Below, one piece after another: positions 19,364 to 27,393 of a stretch of 64,000 bases of DNA. The translations under genes and the position numbers were made by a program. The stretch covers positions 1-64,000 of the forward strand of contig PKTK01000003.1 of the NCBI GenBank assembly GCA_002869165.1, in the 5' to 3' direction. Each line of letters starts with the position of its first letter. Position 1 is the first letter of the stretch. The DNA comes from Candidatus Parcubacteria bacterium (lineage in GTDB: Bacteria > Patescibacteria > ABY1 > BM507 > UBA12075). A model generated the notes under the pieces. It did no database searches, was not told the DNA's origin, and saw nothing but the letters and a program-made list of their open reading frames with translations.

Positions 19364-19753
19364 TTAAAGGTCGTTTAGTAAATCATCAATTTTTTTAACA
19401 ATATCAGCTGGTGTCCATTCGCTTTTTATAATATAATCTTGAGCACCCATTCTCATACAATAATCAATGTCTTGAGGATTGTTGTAATTTGACAAAATAA
19501 CTACAGGGATTGATCGAAATATTTGATAAATATCTTCTTGTTCGCTAATGTCTTTTAGAACCTGAAAACCATCTTTTATCGGCATGTTTATATCTAGTAG
19601 TACAATATCAGGTAATTCCTTTTGGGCCACATCTATTACCTCTTTTCCGTTAGAAGCTGTTACGGCGTTGTAACCGAATTTTTCAAAGGCAATTTTATAC
19701 ATTTCTGAAATATTTTTTTCATCTTCACCGATGAGCACTTTTCTTTTATGCAT
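19364..19753 (-). CDS. Single-domain response regulator
   Basis: A 129-residue CheY-like receiver: acidic pocket GEDEKNISEMYK, phosphoacceptor Asp in PDIVLLDINMP, conserved Ser in VVILSNYNN, and Lys in DYIIKSEW. It has no output domain, so it acts by protein contact. It closely resembles the receiver at 60265-60651 in the pilus operon (ILLTNLN / YLIKAHFLP), suggesting paralogues. The PAS kinase at 28.3-31 kb is an orphan that could act on it, which is inference. Stop is 8 bases before the SpoU gene start, so they probably share a transcript. Confidence 0.92.
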   Translation of the reverse strand: MHKRKVLIGEDEKNISEMYKIAFEKFGYNAVTASNGKEVIDVAQKELPDIVLLDINMPIKDGFQVLKDISEQEDIYQIFRSIPVVILSNYNNPQDIDYCMRMGAQDYIIKSEWTPADIVKKIDDLLNDL

Positions 19754-19817
19754 ATTATTGATGGTTAATTATTAAATATTTATTTGTATATTAGCATTTT
19801 GAGCTCTTTTTTTCAAA

Positions 19818-19845
19818 TAAAAAAGCACTGATAATAATCAGTGCT
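19818..19845 (-). terminator. Terminator overlapping a stop codon
   Basis: AGCACTGATTATTATCAGTGCT on the minus strand followed by TTTTTT. The TGA stop of the upstream gene (19838-19840) lies inside the stem. Confidence 0.75.
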
Positions 19846-20760
19846 GGTATTTTTTGAATAATATGTTTATTATGTTAAGCGCATAATCAATGGTTTTATT
19901 ATCAATATCACCCTTTTTCCGTAAGTGTGAATCTAATAAAAGGTCTTCCATCAAGAGATAGCTGAACGGGTCTACAATCTGAAATATTAGATAATAAATT
20001 TCTTGAATTTCATTAGAGGTCTTGTAGTTTTTAGGAGTGATTTCTACTAGGGATATTTTTTGACCCTTTTTTCTTCTGGCTTGGATATTGTCGTAATATG
20101 ATACCCGTTTTTTTTCAGTAAAATCTGGACATGATATTTTACCACCAAAGCTTGACGATCCTTCCCAGAGAATTATTTCAATATCATTTTTACTTTCTAG
20201 CATTATATCAAGTGCTTTTTCTTCAGTAGTTTCGATATTTGTCGGGCCGTTGCGGATAAGATCCATATCTAGATATGAGTAGTATATATCTTCTGAAAGT
20301 TTGAGTATTTGTTCGCTTGTTCCGGGGAGAAGTTTGAAAGATTCATTTAAGGCATAAAGAGGACTTGGATCATGAGAGCGTTCGTAAAACTCCTCCAAAG
20401 ATTTTGAAGATAATTTCTCAAAAACAAATTGATGACGAATTTTATTGTAACCTATTTTGTCTAGGATTGCGAGGATTATGTAGATACTTTCGTCAGATTT
20501 ATTTCTAAATTTTATATTCTTAAATATTTTTCTAGGTTTGTATTCTTTTTCATTAAGAATGGTTCGGATGTGAATAATGGCTTTTTCAGCATCTGGTTGA
20601 AGGCTTTTTTCGATTTTAAAATTGCCGTATTCTAAAATACTTTTTTCAATTTCAAAAATTTTGTCATTTACACTTTTGATATTTTTTTTGTCCCATCAGC
20701 CAAAGAATTCTGCCAGTTTAGCAAAAGAATTGCTATTAGAAAATATATAATTTTTTTCAA
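19838..20760 (-). CDS. Secreted hypothetical protein with a frameshift at an A8 run
   Basis: AGGAGG lies 6 bases before a TTG start at 20760. It opens a signal peptide (KKIIYFLIAILLLNWQNSLADG). The frame then enters a run of eight A (about 20681-20688 on the minus strand) and stops soon after. The coherent coding sequence resumes in the -1 frame (NIKSVNDKIFEIEKSILEYG...) and runs through LSSKSLEEFYERSHDPSPLYAL to 19838. The A-AAA-AAA context is a classic slippery sequence, so programmed -1 frameshift or transcriptional slippage would give one ~307-residue protein. A simple indel is equally possible. The mature part is unrecognised. Confidence 0.6.
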
Positions 20761-20884
20761 TGAACACCTCCTATTTTGTTTTTTGTAATATTAGAACCAT
20801 TTAGCATGTTTGTCAAATTAATTGACTTTTGATTATTTGTATGTTTTTATAATTAAAAAGTTCTTTAAAATAGTGGAGGAGAAA

Positions 20885-21631
20885 ATGTCAAAAGAAATTG
20901 GAATAATAAGTAGTGATGAGTTTAGTAATCTTAAAATTGAGAATGTCGTAAATAGAGAATGTATGCGGGATATTCATTACACTATCAGGAGGAGCATTGT
21001 TACAAATAATTTTGAGATATTGAGGCTGTTAAGCTACATCGACGTAAGGTATTATTCTGAAATGATGAGCGAGGAGCTTGTATCAAAACTTTTTTGTTTT
21101 TCAGTAAAAGATGATCCATGGCATTCTTATTTTTTTCAAGATGAATGGCCGGATCAATACCTTTCTTTTTTAAGGTTTAAAGATATAATTCCTTCTTTTG
21201 TCAGTGGGATTGATTTGTCAACGAAAAATAGAGAAAGGGCACTTCAAGATCTTCAAAAAGCGAATGCCAAGATTGCTGTCCATTTTAAACCTTCTGATAT
21301 GGAAAATAATCAAGCAGTCAGGGAATTAAAGGATTTAGCCATAGCAATACTTGAATCAAAGGATGGAGGGGTTGTACTGATTTTGCCTTTTGTCAAACAT
21401 AGAGTTCTTTGGATAGCAATACAAGCAAATGATGAGAGAGTATTAAAAGCCTTAGGTAAAAGACAACGTTTATTTACCAAAGCGCTTCGACGTTCTGACG
21501 GAACTAAAATTGAACTTTACAATCATCTTAGGCAAAAATGGCAAATATGTTTGGATGAATTTGATGTTAGCCATGAAAATGTTTTTTCAAACATGGATAA
21601 CGAGTATGAAAAAAAATCTCTTATTCAATAA
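20885..21631 (+). CDS. Hypothetical protein, 248 residues
   Basis: I chose ATG at 20885 because GGAGGAG sits 5 bases upstream; longer starts lack this. No signal peptide or membrane span. Content is mixed alpha/beta with DIHYTIRRSIVTNNFEILRLLSYID near the N-terminus and VVLILPFVKHRVLWIAIQAND near the middle. I recognise no family. It is divergent from the secreted frameshift gene and has a terminator immediately after. The strong Shine-Dalgarno places it with the accessory genes of the window. Confidence 0.65.
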   Translation: MSKEIGIISSDEFSNLKIENVVNRECMRDIHYTIRRSIVTNNFEILRLLSYIDVRYYSEMMSEELVSKLFCFSVKDDPWHSYFFQDEWPDQYLSFLRFKDIIPSFVSGIDLSTKNRERALQDLQKANAKIAVHFKPSDMENNQAVRELKDLAIAILESKDGGVVLILPFVKHRVLWIAIQANDERVLKALGKRQRLFTKALRRSDGTKIELYNHLRQKWQICLDEFDVSHENVFSNMDNEYEKKSLIQ

Positions 21632-21640
21632 TGAAAAATA

Positions 21641-21674
21641 AAAGGATATTCATAAGTTTTGAATATCCTTTTTT
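21641..21674. terminator. Bidirectional terminator
   Basis: AAGGATATTC ATAAGTTTT GAATATCCTT with A and T runs on both sides, between convergent genes. Confidence 0.8.
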
Positions 21675-21678
21675 GTTT

Positions 21679-22398
21679 TTAGAATCTTACCGGAGTGCCA
21701 GCAATGTTTACTGGAACGTAGCCATATATTGCATTCAGGTGATGAAAATACGCATGAGATGCCCCATAGTGCCATTCTAAATTTATTAGTTCATTCACTT
21801 CCTTGTAGTAGGCAATTAATTTATTTAGATCATTATCTGGTCGATTGGCGTTGGATAAAATTTTGCCTTGGTCGTACCACATTTCACAAACACCTTGAAT
21901 GAACTTAGTCCAAGAGATTTGTACGTTCATACTCCATCTTTTATCGCTGGTATCGGAGATAAAGGGTTTGTCTAGATTGTTTGAATAAAAAACTTTTTCA
22001 ATATAACCTTCGGTTTGTAATTGCTCAAGCAAGGAGTTGGTTTTAATATCAGTATATATTTTGTCAGCTAGCTTCTTCTTGGTATAGATCCAGAAAGTGA
22101 ATTGATGACCTGCTTTGTCGTTATTGGCTCGACGATGAATACGCCAGAGTTCAATATCTTTTTTATTCTTTTCAAGAACAGGTCCGACAATCTCTTGCAT
22201 TAGCAGTACATCCATGTGCCAGGCTGGAAGAGCGTCAGTATTGTATTTGTGTTTAAAGCAAATGCTTTGCCAGAAATGTTCCTTTTGTAGTTTACGAAAG
22301 TTTTTGTTGTCTGGCTCAGAATTATTTATTGGATTATGATTTTGCACTGTACATGAACAACACAACAATAGGGTAATTAAAATAGCAATTTTTTTCAC
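21679..22398 (-). CDS. Putative lipoprotein, unknown function
   Basis: A 239-residue protein starting at GTG (22398) with GGAGG 7 bases upstream. The N-terminus KKIAILITLLLCCSCTVQN carries a lipobox-like CCSC, so a lipidated secreted protein is likely. The mature part is rich in Trp, His and Tyr (HFWQSICFKHKYN; WRIHRRANNDKAGHQFTFWIY; WHYGASHAYFHHLNAIYG). I do not recognise it. The clustered His and Trp could suit ligand or metal binding, which is speculation. Confidence 0.65.
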   Translation of the reverse strand: MKKIAILITLLLCCSCTVQNHNPINNSEPDNKNFRKLQKEHFWQSICFKHKYNTDALPAWHMDVLLMQEIVGPVLEKNKKDIELWRIHRRANNDKAGHQFTFWIYTKKKLADKIYTDIKTNSLLEQLQTEGYIEKVFYSNNLDKPFISDTSDKRWSMNVQISWTKFIQGVCEMWYDQGKILSNANRPDNDLNKLIAYYKEVNELINLEWHYGASHAYFHHLNAIYGYVPVNIAGTPVRF

Positions 22399-22505
22399 TT
22401 TTTAGCCTCCATTGGTTTTTAAGGTTCTAAATAGATATTAAGTAAAAAAATAATACTAGTCAAGTATGTAAAATAGCTAGTATTAGTTAAATAGTTATAT
22501 TATGG

Positions 22506-22534
22506 TTGACAAAAAATATTAAATATGTTATGAT
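22506..22534 (+). promoter_or_regulatory. Consensus sigma-70 promoter
   Basis: TTGACA, a 17-base spacer, then TATGAT, 44 bases before the ATG at 22578. Same architecture as the promoters at 36327 and 38583 that drive other GC-richer genes. Confidence 0.8.
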
Positions 22535-22577
22535 ATAATGTTGTTTTAAAACTAAAAATTCAAAAAGGAGGGAGACC

Positions 22578-23021
22578 ATGATCGAAATGCCAGGAATAGA
22601 AAGAGTTTACAGTGAAATGGATGACGAGTTCAGGAATGCCCATATTCATGCAGGGCAGTCCACGATCGGCATGGCCTCAAGCTGGGAGGAAATCGTGAAT
22701 GATGATCTTGAAGCCATGCAGATGGCTGATGATTACGATCGGTTCGTCCCGATCGAGGAGGCTGTTTGTTGCGATATTTTCGGCAACATCTGCTCCGGGC
22801 ATGATGCCGAAGATGCTATCAATCTCTTTGATGCACCGGTAGAGGCGGCGGATGACGATGAGTTTTTTCCGGAAGCCGGATTGACGTGTCGACACGTTGG
22901 TGGTCGACCGGCAAATCTGGAATCGTCTCGGTTGGTTGTTTTCAACGAACTGGGACCTGTACAGTGCGCCTTTCAGAGGCGTCAGGCTACCAGAATGGCC
23001 AGGAGACGAATGGCTGCCTAG
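22578..23021 (+). CDS. GC-richer hypothetical protein, acidic
   Basis: A 147-residue acidic protein, unrecognised. AAAGGAGGGAG precedes the ATG and a near-consensus promoter lies upstream; a terminator follows. Base use differs visibly from its neighbours: many GATC, CGG, GCC and CTG-type codons in an AT-rich region. This suggests transfer from a GC-richer genome. The sequence contains AVCCDIFGNICSGHDAEDA near residue 65 and ends in a basic tail (RRQATRMARRRMAA). No membrane or signal segment. It forms a self-contained promoter-SD-gene-terminator cassette like those at 35.7-38.5 kb. Confidence 0.65.
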   Translation: MIEMPGIERVYSEMDDEFRNAHIHAGQSTIGMASSWEEIVNDDLEAMQMADDYDRFVPIEEAVCCDIFGNICSGHDAEDAINLFDAPVEAADDDEFFPEAGLTCRHVGGRPANLESSRLVVFNELGPVQCAFQRRQATRMARRRMAA

Positions 23022-23043
23022 TAGAGTAGCCAAAAAAATTAAC

Positions 23044-23079
23044 AAGCCGTAGAGTTAAAATTCTACGGCTTCTTTTTTT
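23044..23079 (+). terminator. Terminator of the GC-richer gene
   Basis: AGCCGTAGAGTT AAA ATTCTACGGCT followed by TCTTTTTTT. Confidence 0.8.
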
Positions 23080-23089
23080 GAGTTTAAAC

Positions 23090-23120
23090 AAAAACCTTAG
23101 ATTATGATCTAAGGTTTTTA
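23090..23120 (-). terminator. Terminator of the small basic protein gene
   Basis: AAAAACCTTAGAT ... ATCTAAGGTTTTT, lying just past the stop at 23134 on the minus strand. Confidence 0.7.
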
Positions 23121-23133
23121 TTATTTTAAAAAG

Positions 23134-23250
23134 TTATTTTTTCTTTTTTGCTTTAGCTTCTAGCATTTGTCTTTTTATCTCTAGTCTTTTTGCTGTTTTG
23201 TGAGATTTAGATTTTTGCGGTCTGCCAACTGCATGATTTCTTTTTGCCAT
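23134..23250 (-). CDS. Very small highly basic protein, 38 residues
   Basis: The frame starts MAKRNHAVGRPQKSKSHK and ends in poly-Lys (LEAKAKKKK). Composition is that of a small ribosomal or RNA-binding protein. I recall similar short basic proteins in Patescibacteria but cannot name a family. No Shine-Dalgarno; a terminator follows. The clear start and strongly non-random composition support it. Confidence 0.55.
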   Translation of the reverse strand: MAKRNHAVGRPQKSKSHKTAKRLEIKRQMLEAKAKKKK

Positions 23251-23433
23251 ATTATTGTATTATATTTATATAGAGACTATAACATAAATAAAAATTTTAA
23301 CAAGAGCTTTTTTATTATTTAATTTTTGTTTAAAATTTACATTTAGTCTTTTATTTGCAAAGATGGTAAAATTATGAAATAATCTAAACGAATTAATACT
23401 TTTGAATGTTCTTTTAAAAAAAAGGAGGAAGAA

Positions 23434-24726
23434 ATGAATAGGAGAATTTTACTGTTTACACTTATGATTATTTGTTGTTTGTTTTCGACTAATGTAATTG
23501 CTTCTAAGCCAGTTCCGTTTTGGAAAGTTTTGCGAACTGGTCAAAGTTTCTTTTTATTTGGTAGTCCGATCAAAGTGGATAAAATAATCCAAACCAGAGA
23601 AATAGAAAAAAATGGTGAGATTTTTTATACCTATAAAGCCATTGTTTGGCGACCGAGTCGTGATGATGGCAGAGGAGTGGCCAGTTTTTATAACTTAGTT
23701 AATATGAGATTGCATTATATGGCAAGTTTGCAAAGTGATAATCCGTATATTGCTCTTCATGAGACTAAAGATGTGTATCAAAAAATCCATAGTAATCCAA
23801 GAAAGATTGTTGTTCATGTTATGAAGGGGTTTAAGCCGGGGAGGTATAATTTAAAGATTGCGATTTTTCCTTATCCTATGATAGGGAACTATAGTTTGAG
23901 GCAAGTGATTCAGATGTATAGAAGTGATTATGTTGCCTTTTTTCAGTTTTTAAATTCTTTGAGGTATGTATCTCCTCAGATGGCAATTTTTAATGCTGTT
24001 TGGTCAAAGGGTGAAGATTATGTTATTGATGAGATCTTAACTAGACTGGCAAATACCTATGGACAGGTTATTCAGCTGGATGTTATGGCAAAATTGCCTG
24101 ATTTGCATAAAATGACAGCCAAGCAGGCTGAGAGAGAATTAAAAAAAAGAAACCTTGTACCCTGGCCAGATTTTAACACCAGAGTAGCAAATAACAATCC
24201 AAATCTTAGCGGGCGTGTAGCCAAACAGCAGTTTTATCCAGGTAGTAGGCTATACGCTAACACCAAAGTAGCTTACAAATTCTATGCTGATGCAGGGGGA
24301 AGTCAAAATTTTAATCCTAATCCATATGGTGGCAAAGAAATTTGCGGAGATGGGATAGACAATAACAATAATAATCAAATTGATGAAGGGTGCAGATTTA
24401 CTCGTGAAATAATATTGGATGACAATAAGTGTGACGATGATACCATGAGATTGTTTGTAGATGAACAAAGCTATGGGGACACACCTCCTGGTCACAAAAG
24501 ACATTACAATGTATCTAAATTGGCCTGGGGTAAACACATAGTTCATGTTGTAGGGATAAATTCTGCTGGAAAGAGTCGAGGATGTAGCAATAACAATATT
24601 GTAACTTTTGAAATTCGTTTAGGAGAGGGGATTACTTTCATGGGTGGCGGTAATCGTGATTCTGCTGAAGTAGAGGCTGGAGTAAAAGGAAAAAATTTTA
24701 AAAGATACGAAGTCTTTGTAAAATAA
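23434..24726 (+). CDS. Secreted protein with a PASTA-like domain and a Cys-bounded Asn/Asp loop
   Basis: A 430-residue protein with AAAGGAGGAAG before the ATG and a signal peptide (RILLFTLMIICCLFSTNVIA). Residues ~225-285 resemble a PASTA domain (MTAKQAERELKKRNLVPWP; SGRVAKQQFYPGSRL), a fold that binds peptidoglycan or muropeptides. Then comes CGDGIDNNNNNQIDEGC, a calcium-loop motif seen in MopE-like surface proteins, and a final beta-sandwich-like region. It probably acts at the cell wall. A terminator follows at once. Confidence 0.7.
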   Translation: MNRRILLFTLMIICCLFSTNVIASKPVPFWKVLRTGQSFFLFGSPIKVDKIIQTREIEKNGEIFYTYKAIVWRPSRDDGRGVASFYNLVNMRLHYMASLQSDNPYIALHETKDVYQKIHSNPRKIVVHVMKGFKPGRYNLKIAIFPYPMIGNYSLRQVIQMYRSDYVAFFQFLNSLRYVSPQMAIFNAVWSKGEDYVIDEILTRLANTYGQVIQLDVMAKLPDLHKMTAKQAERELKKRNLVPWPDFNTRVANNNPNLSGRVAKQQFYPGSRLYANTKVAYKFYADAGGSQNFNPNPYGGKEICGDGIDNNNNNQIDEGCRFTREIILDDNKCDDDTMRLFVDEQSYGDTPPGHKRHYNVSKLAWGKHIVHVVGINSAGKSRGCSNNNIVTFEIRLGEGITFMGGGNRDSAEVEAGVKGKNFKRYEVFVK

Positions 24727-24735
24727 CAATTTTGA

Positions 24736-24766
24736 AACGAGGCATAACTTAGCCTCGTTTTTTTGT
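24736..24766 (+). terminator. Terminator
   Basis: AACGAGGC ATAACTTA GCCTCGTT then TTTTT, 10 bases after the stop at 24726. Confidence 0.8.
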
Positions 24767-24769
24767 TAA

Positions 24770-24805
24770 GGGTATTAATATGGTATTAATACCGTATTAA
24801 TACCC
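24770..24805. repeat. Nested palindrome GGGTATTAAT...ATTAATACCC
   Basis: An outer arm GGGTATTAAT pairs with ATTAATACCC, and GGTATTAATACC is itself a perfect inner palindrome. It sits between convergent genes. It has no T run, so it may be a protein-binding site, not a terminator. Confidence 0.55.
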
Positions 24806-25797
24806 TAAGAAGAGCTTTGGATGTTTTCTTTTACTATTTTAGAAATCTCTTGAATACTTTGGATTAGTTCGTTTTGTTTATCTTTATTACCATTAGTCAT
24901 TATGCAAAGAAGATATGGATCAGGTTCTGTGTAAATAATACCGCAATCATGAATTTGCAAGAATTCATCATCTTCATTTTCAAAATAAACTCCGTATTTA
25001 TTGGCAATAACAGTTTTATCATTTATACCCTTAGCAATACCTTCTTGGTAATCGCTATTTGAGAGTATCTTTAAAATTTCCTCTGAGTCATTTCTATTTA
25101 AGAAAGAAGAATTATATAGCAGTCTAAAAACAGCTGAGTAGTCCTTGGGAGATATTCCTGAATTTGATGTTTCTTCAAAATTAATTACTACTCCCATTTC
25201 TGAATTTATTTTTTTCATGGTATCAATGTCTATATTTTCGACAAAATATCGATGAACTAGGTTAAATGATACATTGTCAGAATAGGCAAGGGTTCTGAAA
25301 ATCAGGTCTGAAATGGAATAGGTTTTGCCGTTTTGAAGAGATTTGTCTGGATCGTCCAAATTAAGTTCGGCGTCATATTCTCCATTATATGTTATCTCTT
25401 GGTTGAATATTTCAGGATAAACCTCTCTGGCTTTATAATAAGCTACAGCTAGTGGTAGCTTCAGAAGACTGGCAGGGGAGTATTTTTCTTTTTCATTTAT
25501 ACCAAACCAAGGACCGTTATTTAAATCACGATAATAAACAGAAGCATTTATTATATTTCCTTGATTGATCTTTTTTTCTATCAAAGCGCTTATTTTTTGT
25601 CTGGCTTTTTTGATTGGAATAATATTGCTTTGTTCGTTTTCTTCACACTCAAGAAGAGGATTGATGTATTGATAGCTTGCTTCTTGGCGAATCTCTTTCT
25701 TGCTTATTTCATTTGCTTTTGTTTTTTGTAGGTCGGAACTAAGCCAACCCAAACCAAAGAAAAAAAGACAGGTAAAAAGAATAATTATTTTTTTCAT
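24805..25797 (-). CDS. Class A beta-lactamase-like serine hydrolase (exported)
   Basis: A 330-residue protein with an N-terminal membrane/signal segment (KKIIILFTCLFFFGLGWLSS). It has the active-site SxxK as SPASLLKLPL and the SxN motif as YSDNVSFN. The expected KTG box appears as NKYG in VIANKYGVYF, a change from KTG/KSG. The family acts on penicillins or cell-wall peptides. Without a typical KTG, a structural or peptidase-like role is as likely as resistance. No Shine-Dalgarno. The nearby PASTA-like protein suggests cell-wall context. Confidence 0.8.
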   Translation of the reverse strand: MKKIIILFTCLFFFGLGWLSSDLQKTKANEISKKEIRQEASYQYINPLLECEENEQSNIIPIKKARQKISALIEKKINQGNIINASVYYRDLNNGPWFGINEKEKYSPASLLKLPLAVAYYKAREVYPEIFNQEITYNGEYDAELNLDDPDKSLQNGKTYSISDLIFRTLAYSDNVSFNLVHRYFVENIDIDTMKKINSEMGVVINFEETSNSGISPKDYSAVFRLLYNSSFLNRNDSEEILKILSNSDYQEGIAKGINDKTVIANKYGVYFENEDDEFLQIHDCGIIYTEPDPYLLCIMTNGNKDKQNELIQSIQEISKIVKENIQSSS

Positions 25798-25854
25798 ATA
25801 TTTTATAACTATAATTTTACTCTTTCGGTATCAAGAAGTAAATATCTGTAAAAC

Positions 25855-25893
25855 AAAAAAAGAACTATTCTTTTTTAGAATAGTTCTGGGTTT
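25855..25893 (-). terminator. Terminator of fabZ
   Basis: AGAACTATTCT AAAAA AGAATAGTTCT on the minus strand followed by TTTTTTTG, immediately after the fabZ stop. Confidence 0.8.
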
Positions 25894-25894
25894 T

Positions 25895-26350
25895 TTAGCT
25901 CTCTTTTGAGACGTTGATTAGAAGCGTGGCCTTGGCAGCGATTTTTTTGTCTACTATAGCCTTTGTTTCAGCAAAAATTATTGACCGGATTTTGTTGACT
26001 TTTTTTACCTCGAATATTATTCTGTCCCCAGGTCTTACAATACTTTTAAATCTTACTTTATCCATTCCTGCAAAAAAAACTTGGTCTCCCTTGCTATCTT
26101 CATTTAAATAGTGAAGTATGGCAGCAGTTTGTGTCATCCCTTCAACTATTAATACACCAGGCATAATGGGGTTGTCGGGGAAATGTCCTTGAAAGAAAGG
26201 CTCGTTTCGACTTACATTTTTGAAAGCCTTTATCCAGCCTTGCTCAAAATTATAATCTATTACACCATCAACTAGCACAAATGGATATCTGTGGGGGAGT
26301 CTTTTGAAAGCTTCTTCAACTTTTTCTTGGTTAATTATTGATGAGTCCAT
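25895..26350 (-). CDS. fabZ: 3-hydroxyacyl-[ACP] dehydratase
   Basis: I chose ATG at 26350 (MDSSIINQEKVEEAF) because AAAGGAGAG precedes it. A 151-residue hotdog-fold enzyme with the FabZ signature LPHRYPFVLVD, catalytic His in FQGHFPDNPIMPG and Glu in VLIVEGMTQTAA. It dehydrates beta-hydroxyacyl-ACP in fatty-acid elongation. Most Patescibacteria lack a full fatty-acid pathway, so an isolated fabZ is notable. It is divergent from a MarR-TipAS regulator, which may control it. Confidence 0.93.
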   Translation of the reverse strand: MDSSIINQEKVEEAFKRLPHRYPFVLVDGVIDYNFEQGWIKAFKNVSRNEPFFQGHFPDNPIMPGVLIVEGMTQTAAILHYLNEDSKGDQVFFAGMDKVRFKSIVRPGDRIIFEVKKVNKIRSIIFAETKAIVDKKIAAKATLLINVSKES

Positions 26351-26496
26351 TTTTCTCTCCTTTTTTTGGTGAATCATTTTATTTGAGATAAAGTTTTAAA
26401 ATAACACAAGTCAATACCACCGTAATATAAATACATGCTCCTGTCAACGATTTGAGTTGCTAAACTAGAAAAACATAAAAGAAAAGTAGATTATAC

Positions 26497-26536
26497 TTGA
26501 CATGTCAATTAATATATTATATACTTGATATATCAA
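26497..26536. promoter_or_regulatory. Two palindromic operator-like sites
   Basis: TTGACATGTCAA (26497-26508) and TTGATATATCAA (26525-26536) are perfect 12-base palindromes with centres 28 bases apart, in the space between divergent fabZ and the MarR-family gene. Spacing and symmetry suit two MarR dimers on the same DNA face or nearly so. Autoregulation and control of fabZ are inferred. Confidence 0.6.
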
Positions 26537-26558
26537 CTAATTTAATATTATTAATAAT

Positions 26559-27341
26559 ATGGAAAATTTATTGAATTTTTTATTTTCGCTTAGTCGGACC
26601 AACTCAATTATTTCAAGAAACATATGCCCAAATGGTCTGGACTTCAGCGACTATATGATTATTCATTGTCTGGCGAAGGCAGAAGGCAAAAAACTTAGAC
26701 GTATTGATCTGGCTCATAAGCTTGGTCTCACAGCTTCTGGAGTTACTAGGATGCTGATACCTCTCGAGAAGCAGGGGATAATCGAACGAGTCAAAGACGA
26801 GAGTGATGCCCGTGCCAGATTTGCCAAACTTACCACAGCAGGAGATCGGGTGTTGGCAGAGGCTAATTTTTCACTTGAGATTAAATTAGCAGAGTTGCTT
26901 GAGACCGTTAAAGAAAAAGATATTAGTAGATTTGGTAAGATATTTGAATTAATAAGTGAAACATTTCTCGAGGATGAGTATAAAAAAGAAGCCAAGGATC
27001 GTTGGGGGAAAACAGATGCATATAAACAAAGCGAGGAAAGAATAGCCAAGATGAGCGAAGAGGAAATTAAAAAGTTAAAAATTGATGGAGAGACTTTAAC
27101 TCAAAAAATAGCTGATAATATCACTAAAGGTGCTTTAAGTAAAGATGTTCAGGCTCTAATTATTAAACACCACAAAAGTATAAATCGTTTTTATGACTGT
27201 TCTATTGAAATGTATGGTCAACTTGGTGAAATGTACGTCCAAGATCCAAGATTCAGGTCTTATTACGACAAATTCAAACCAGGCTTAGCTAGATTTATGA
27301 GAAGCGCAATAAGAGAATATTGTAAAAAAAATACAAAATAA
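26559..27341 (+). CDS. MarR-type winged helix fused to a TipAS-like ligand-binding domain
   Basis: A 260-residue protein. Residues 1-~135 are a MarR winged helix-turn-helix (KKLRRIDLAHKLGLTASGVTRML; RVKDESDARARFAKLTTAGD). Residues ~140-258 match the TipAS fold: RWGKTDAYKQSEER, then HHKSINRFYDCSIEMYGQLGEMYVQDPRFRSYYDK. TipAS binds and traps thiopeptide-like antibiotics and normally follows a MerR domain. The MarR pairing is unusual. No Shine-Dalgarno. Likely a ligand-responsive repressor of itself and the divergent fabZ. Confidence 0.85.
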   Translation: MENLLNFLFSLSRTNSIISRNICPNGLDFSDYMIIHCLAKAEGKKLRRIDLAHKLGLTASGVTRMLIPLEKQGIIERVKDESDARARFAKLTTAGDRVLAEANFSLEIKLAELLETVKEKDISRFGKIFELISETFLEDEYKKEAKDRWGKTDAYKQSEERIAKMSEEEIKKLKIDGETLTQKIADNITKGALSKDVQALIIKHHKSINRFYDCSIEMYGQLGEMYVQDPRFRSYYDKFKPGLARFMRSAIREYCKKNTK

Positions 27342-27344
27342 AAT

Positions 27345-27379
27345 AAAAAAAGAATAATGCTAAAGTATTATTCTTTTTT
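27345..27379. terminator. Bidirectional terminator
   Basis: AAGAATAAT GCTAAAGT ATTATTCTT with flanking A and T runs between convergent genes. Confidence 0.75.
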
Positions 27380-27393
27380 GTTGCTTGATTTTT

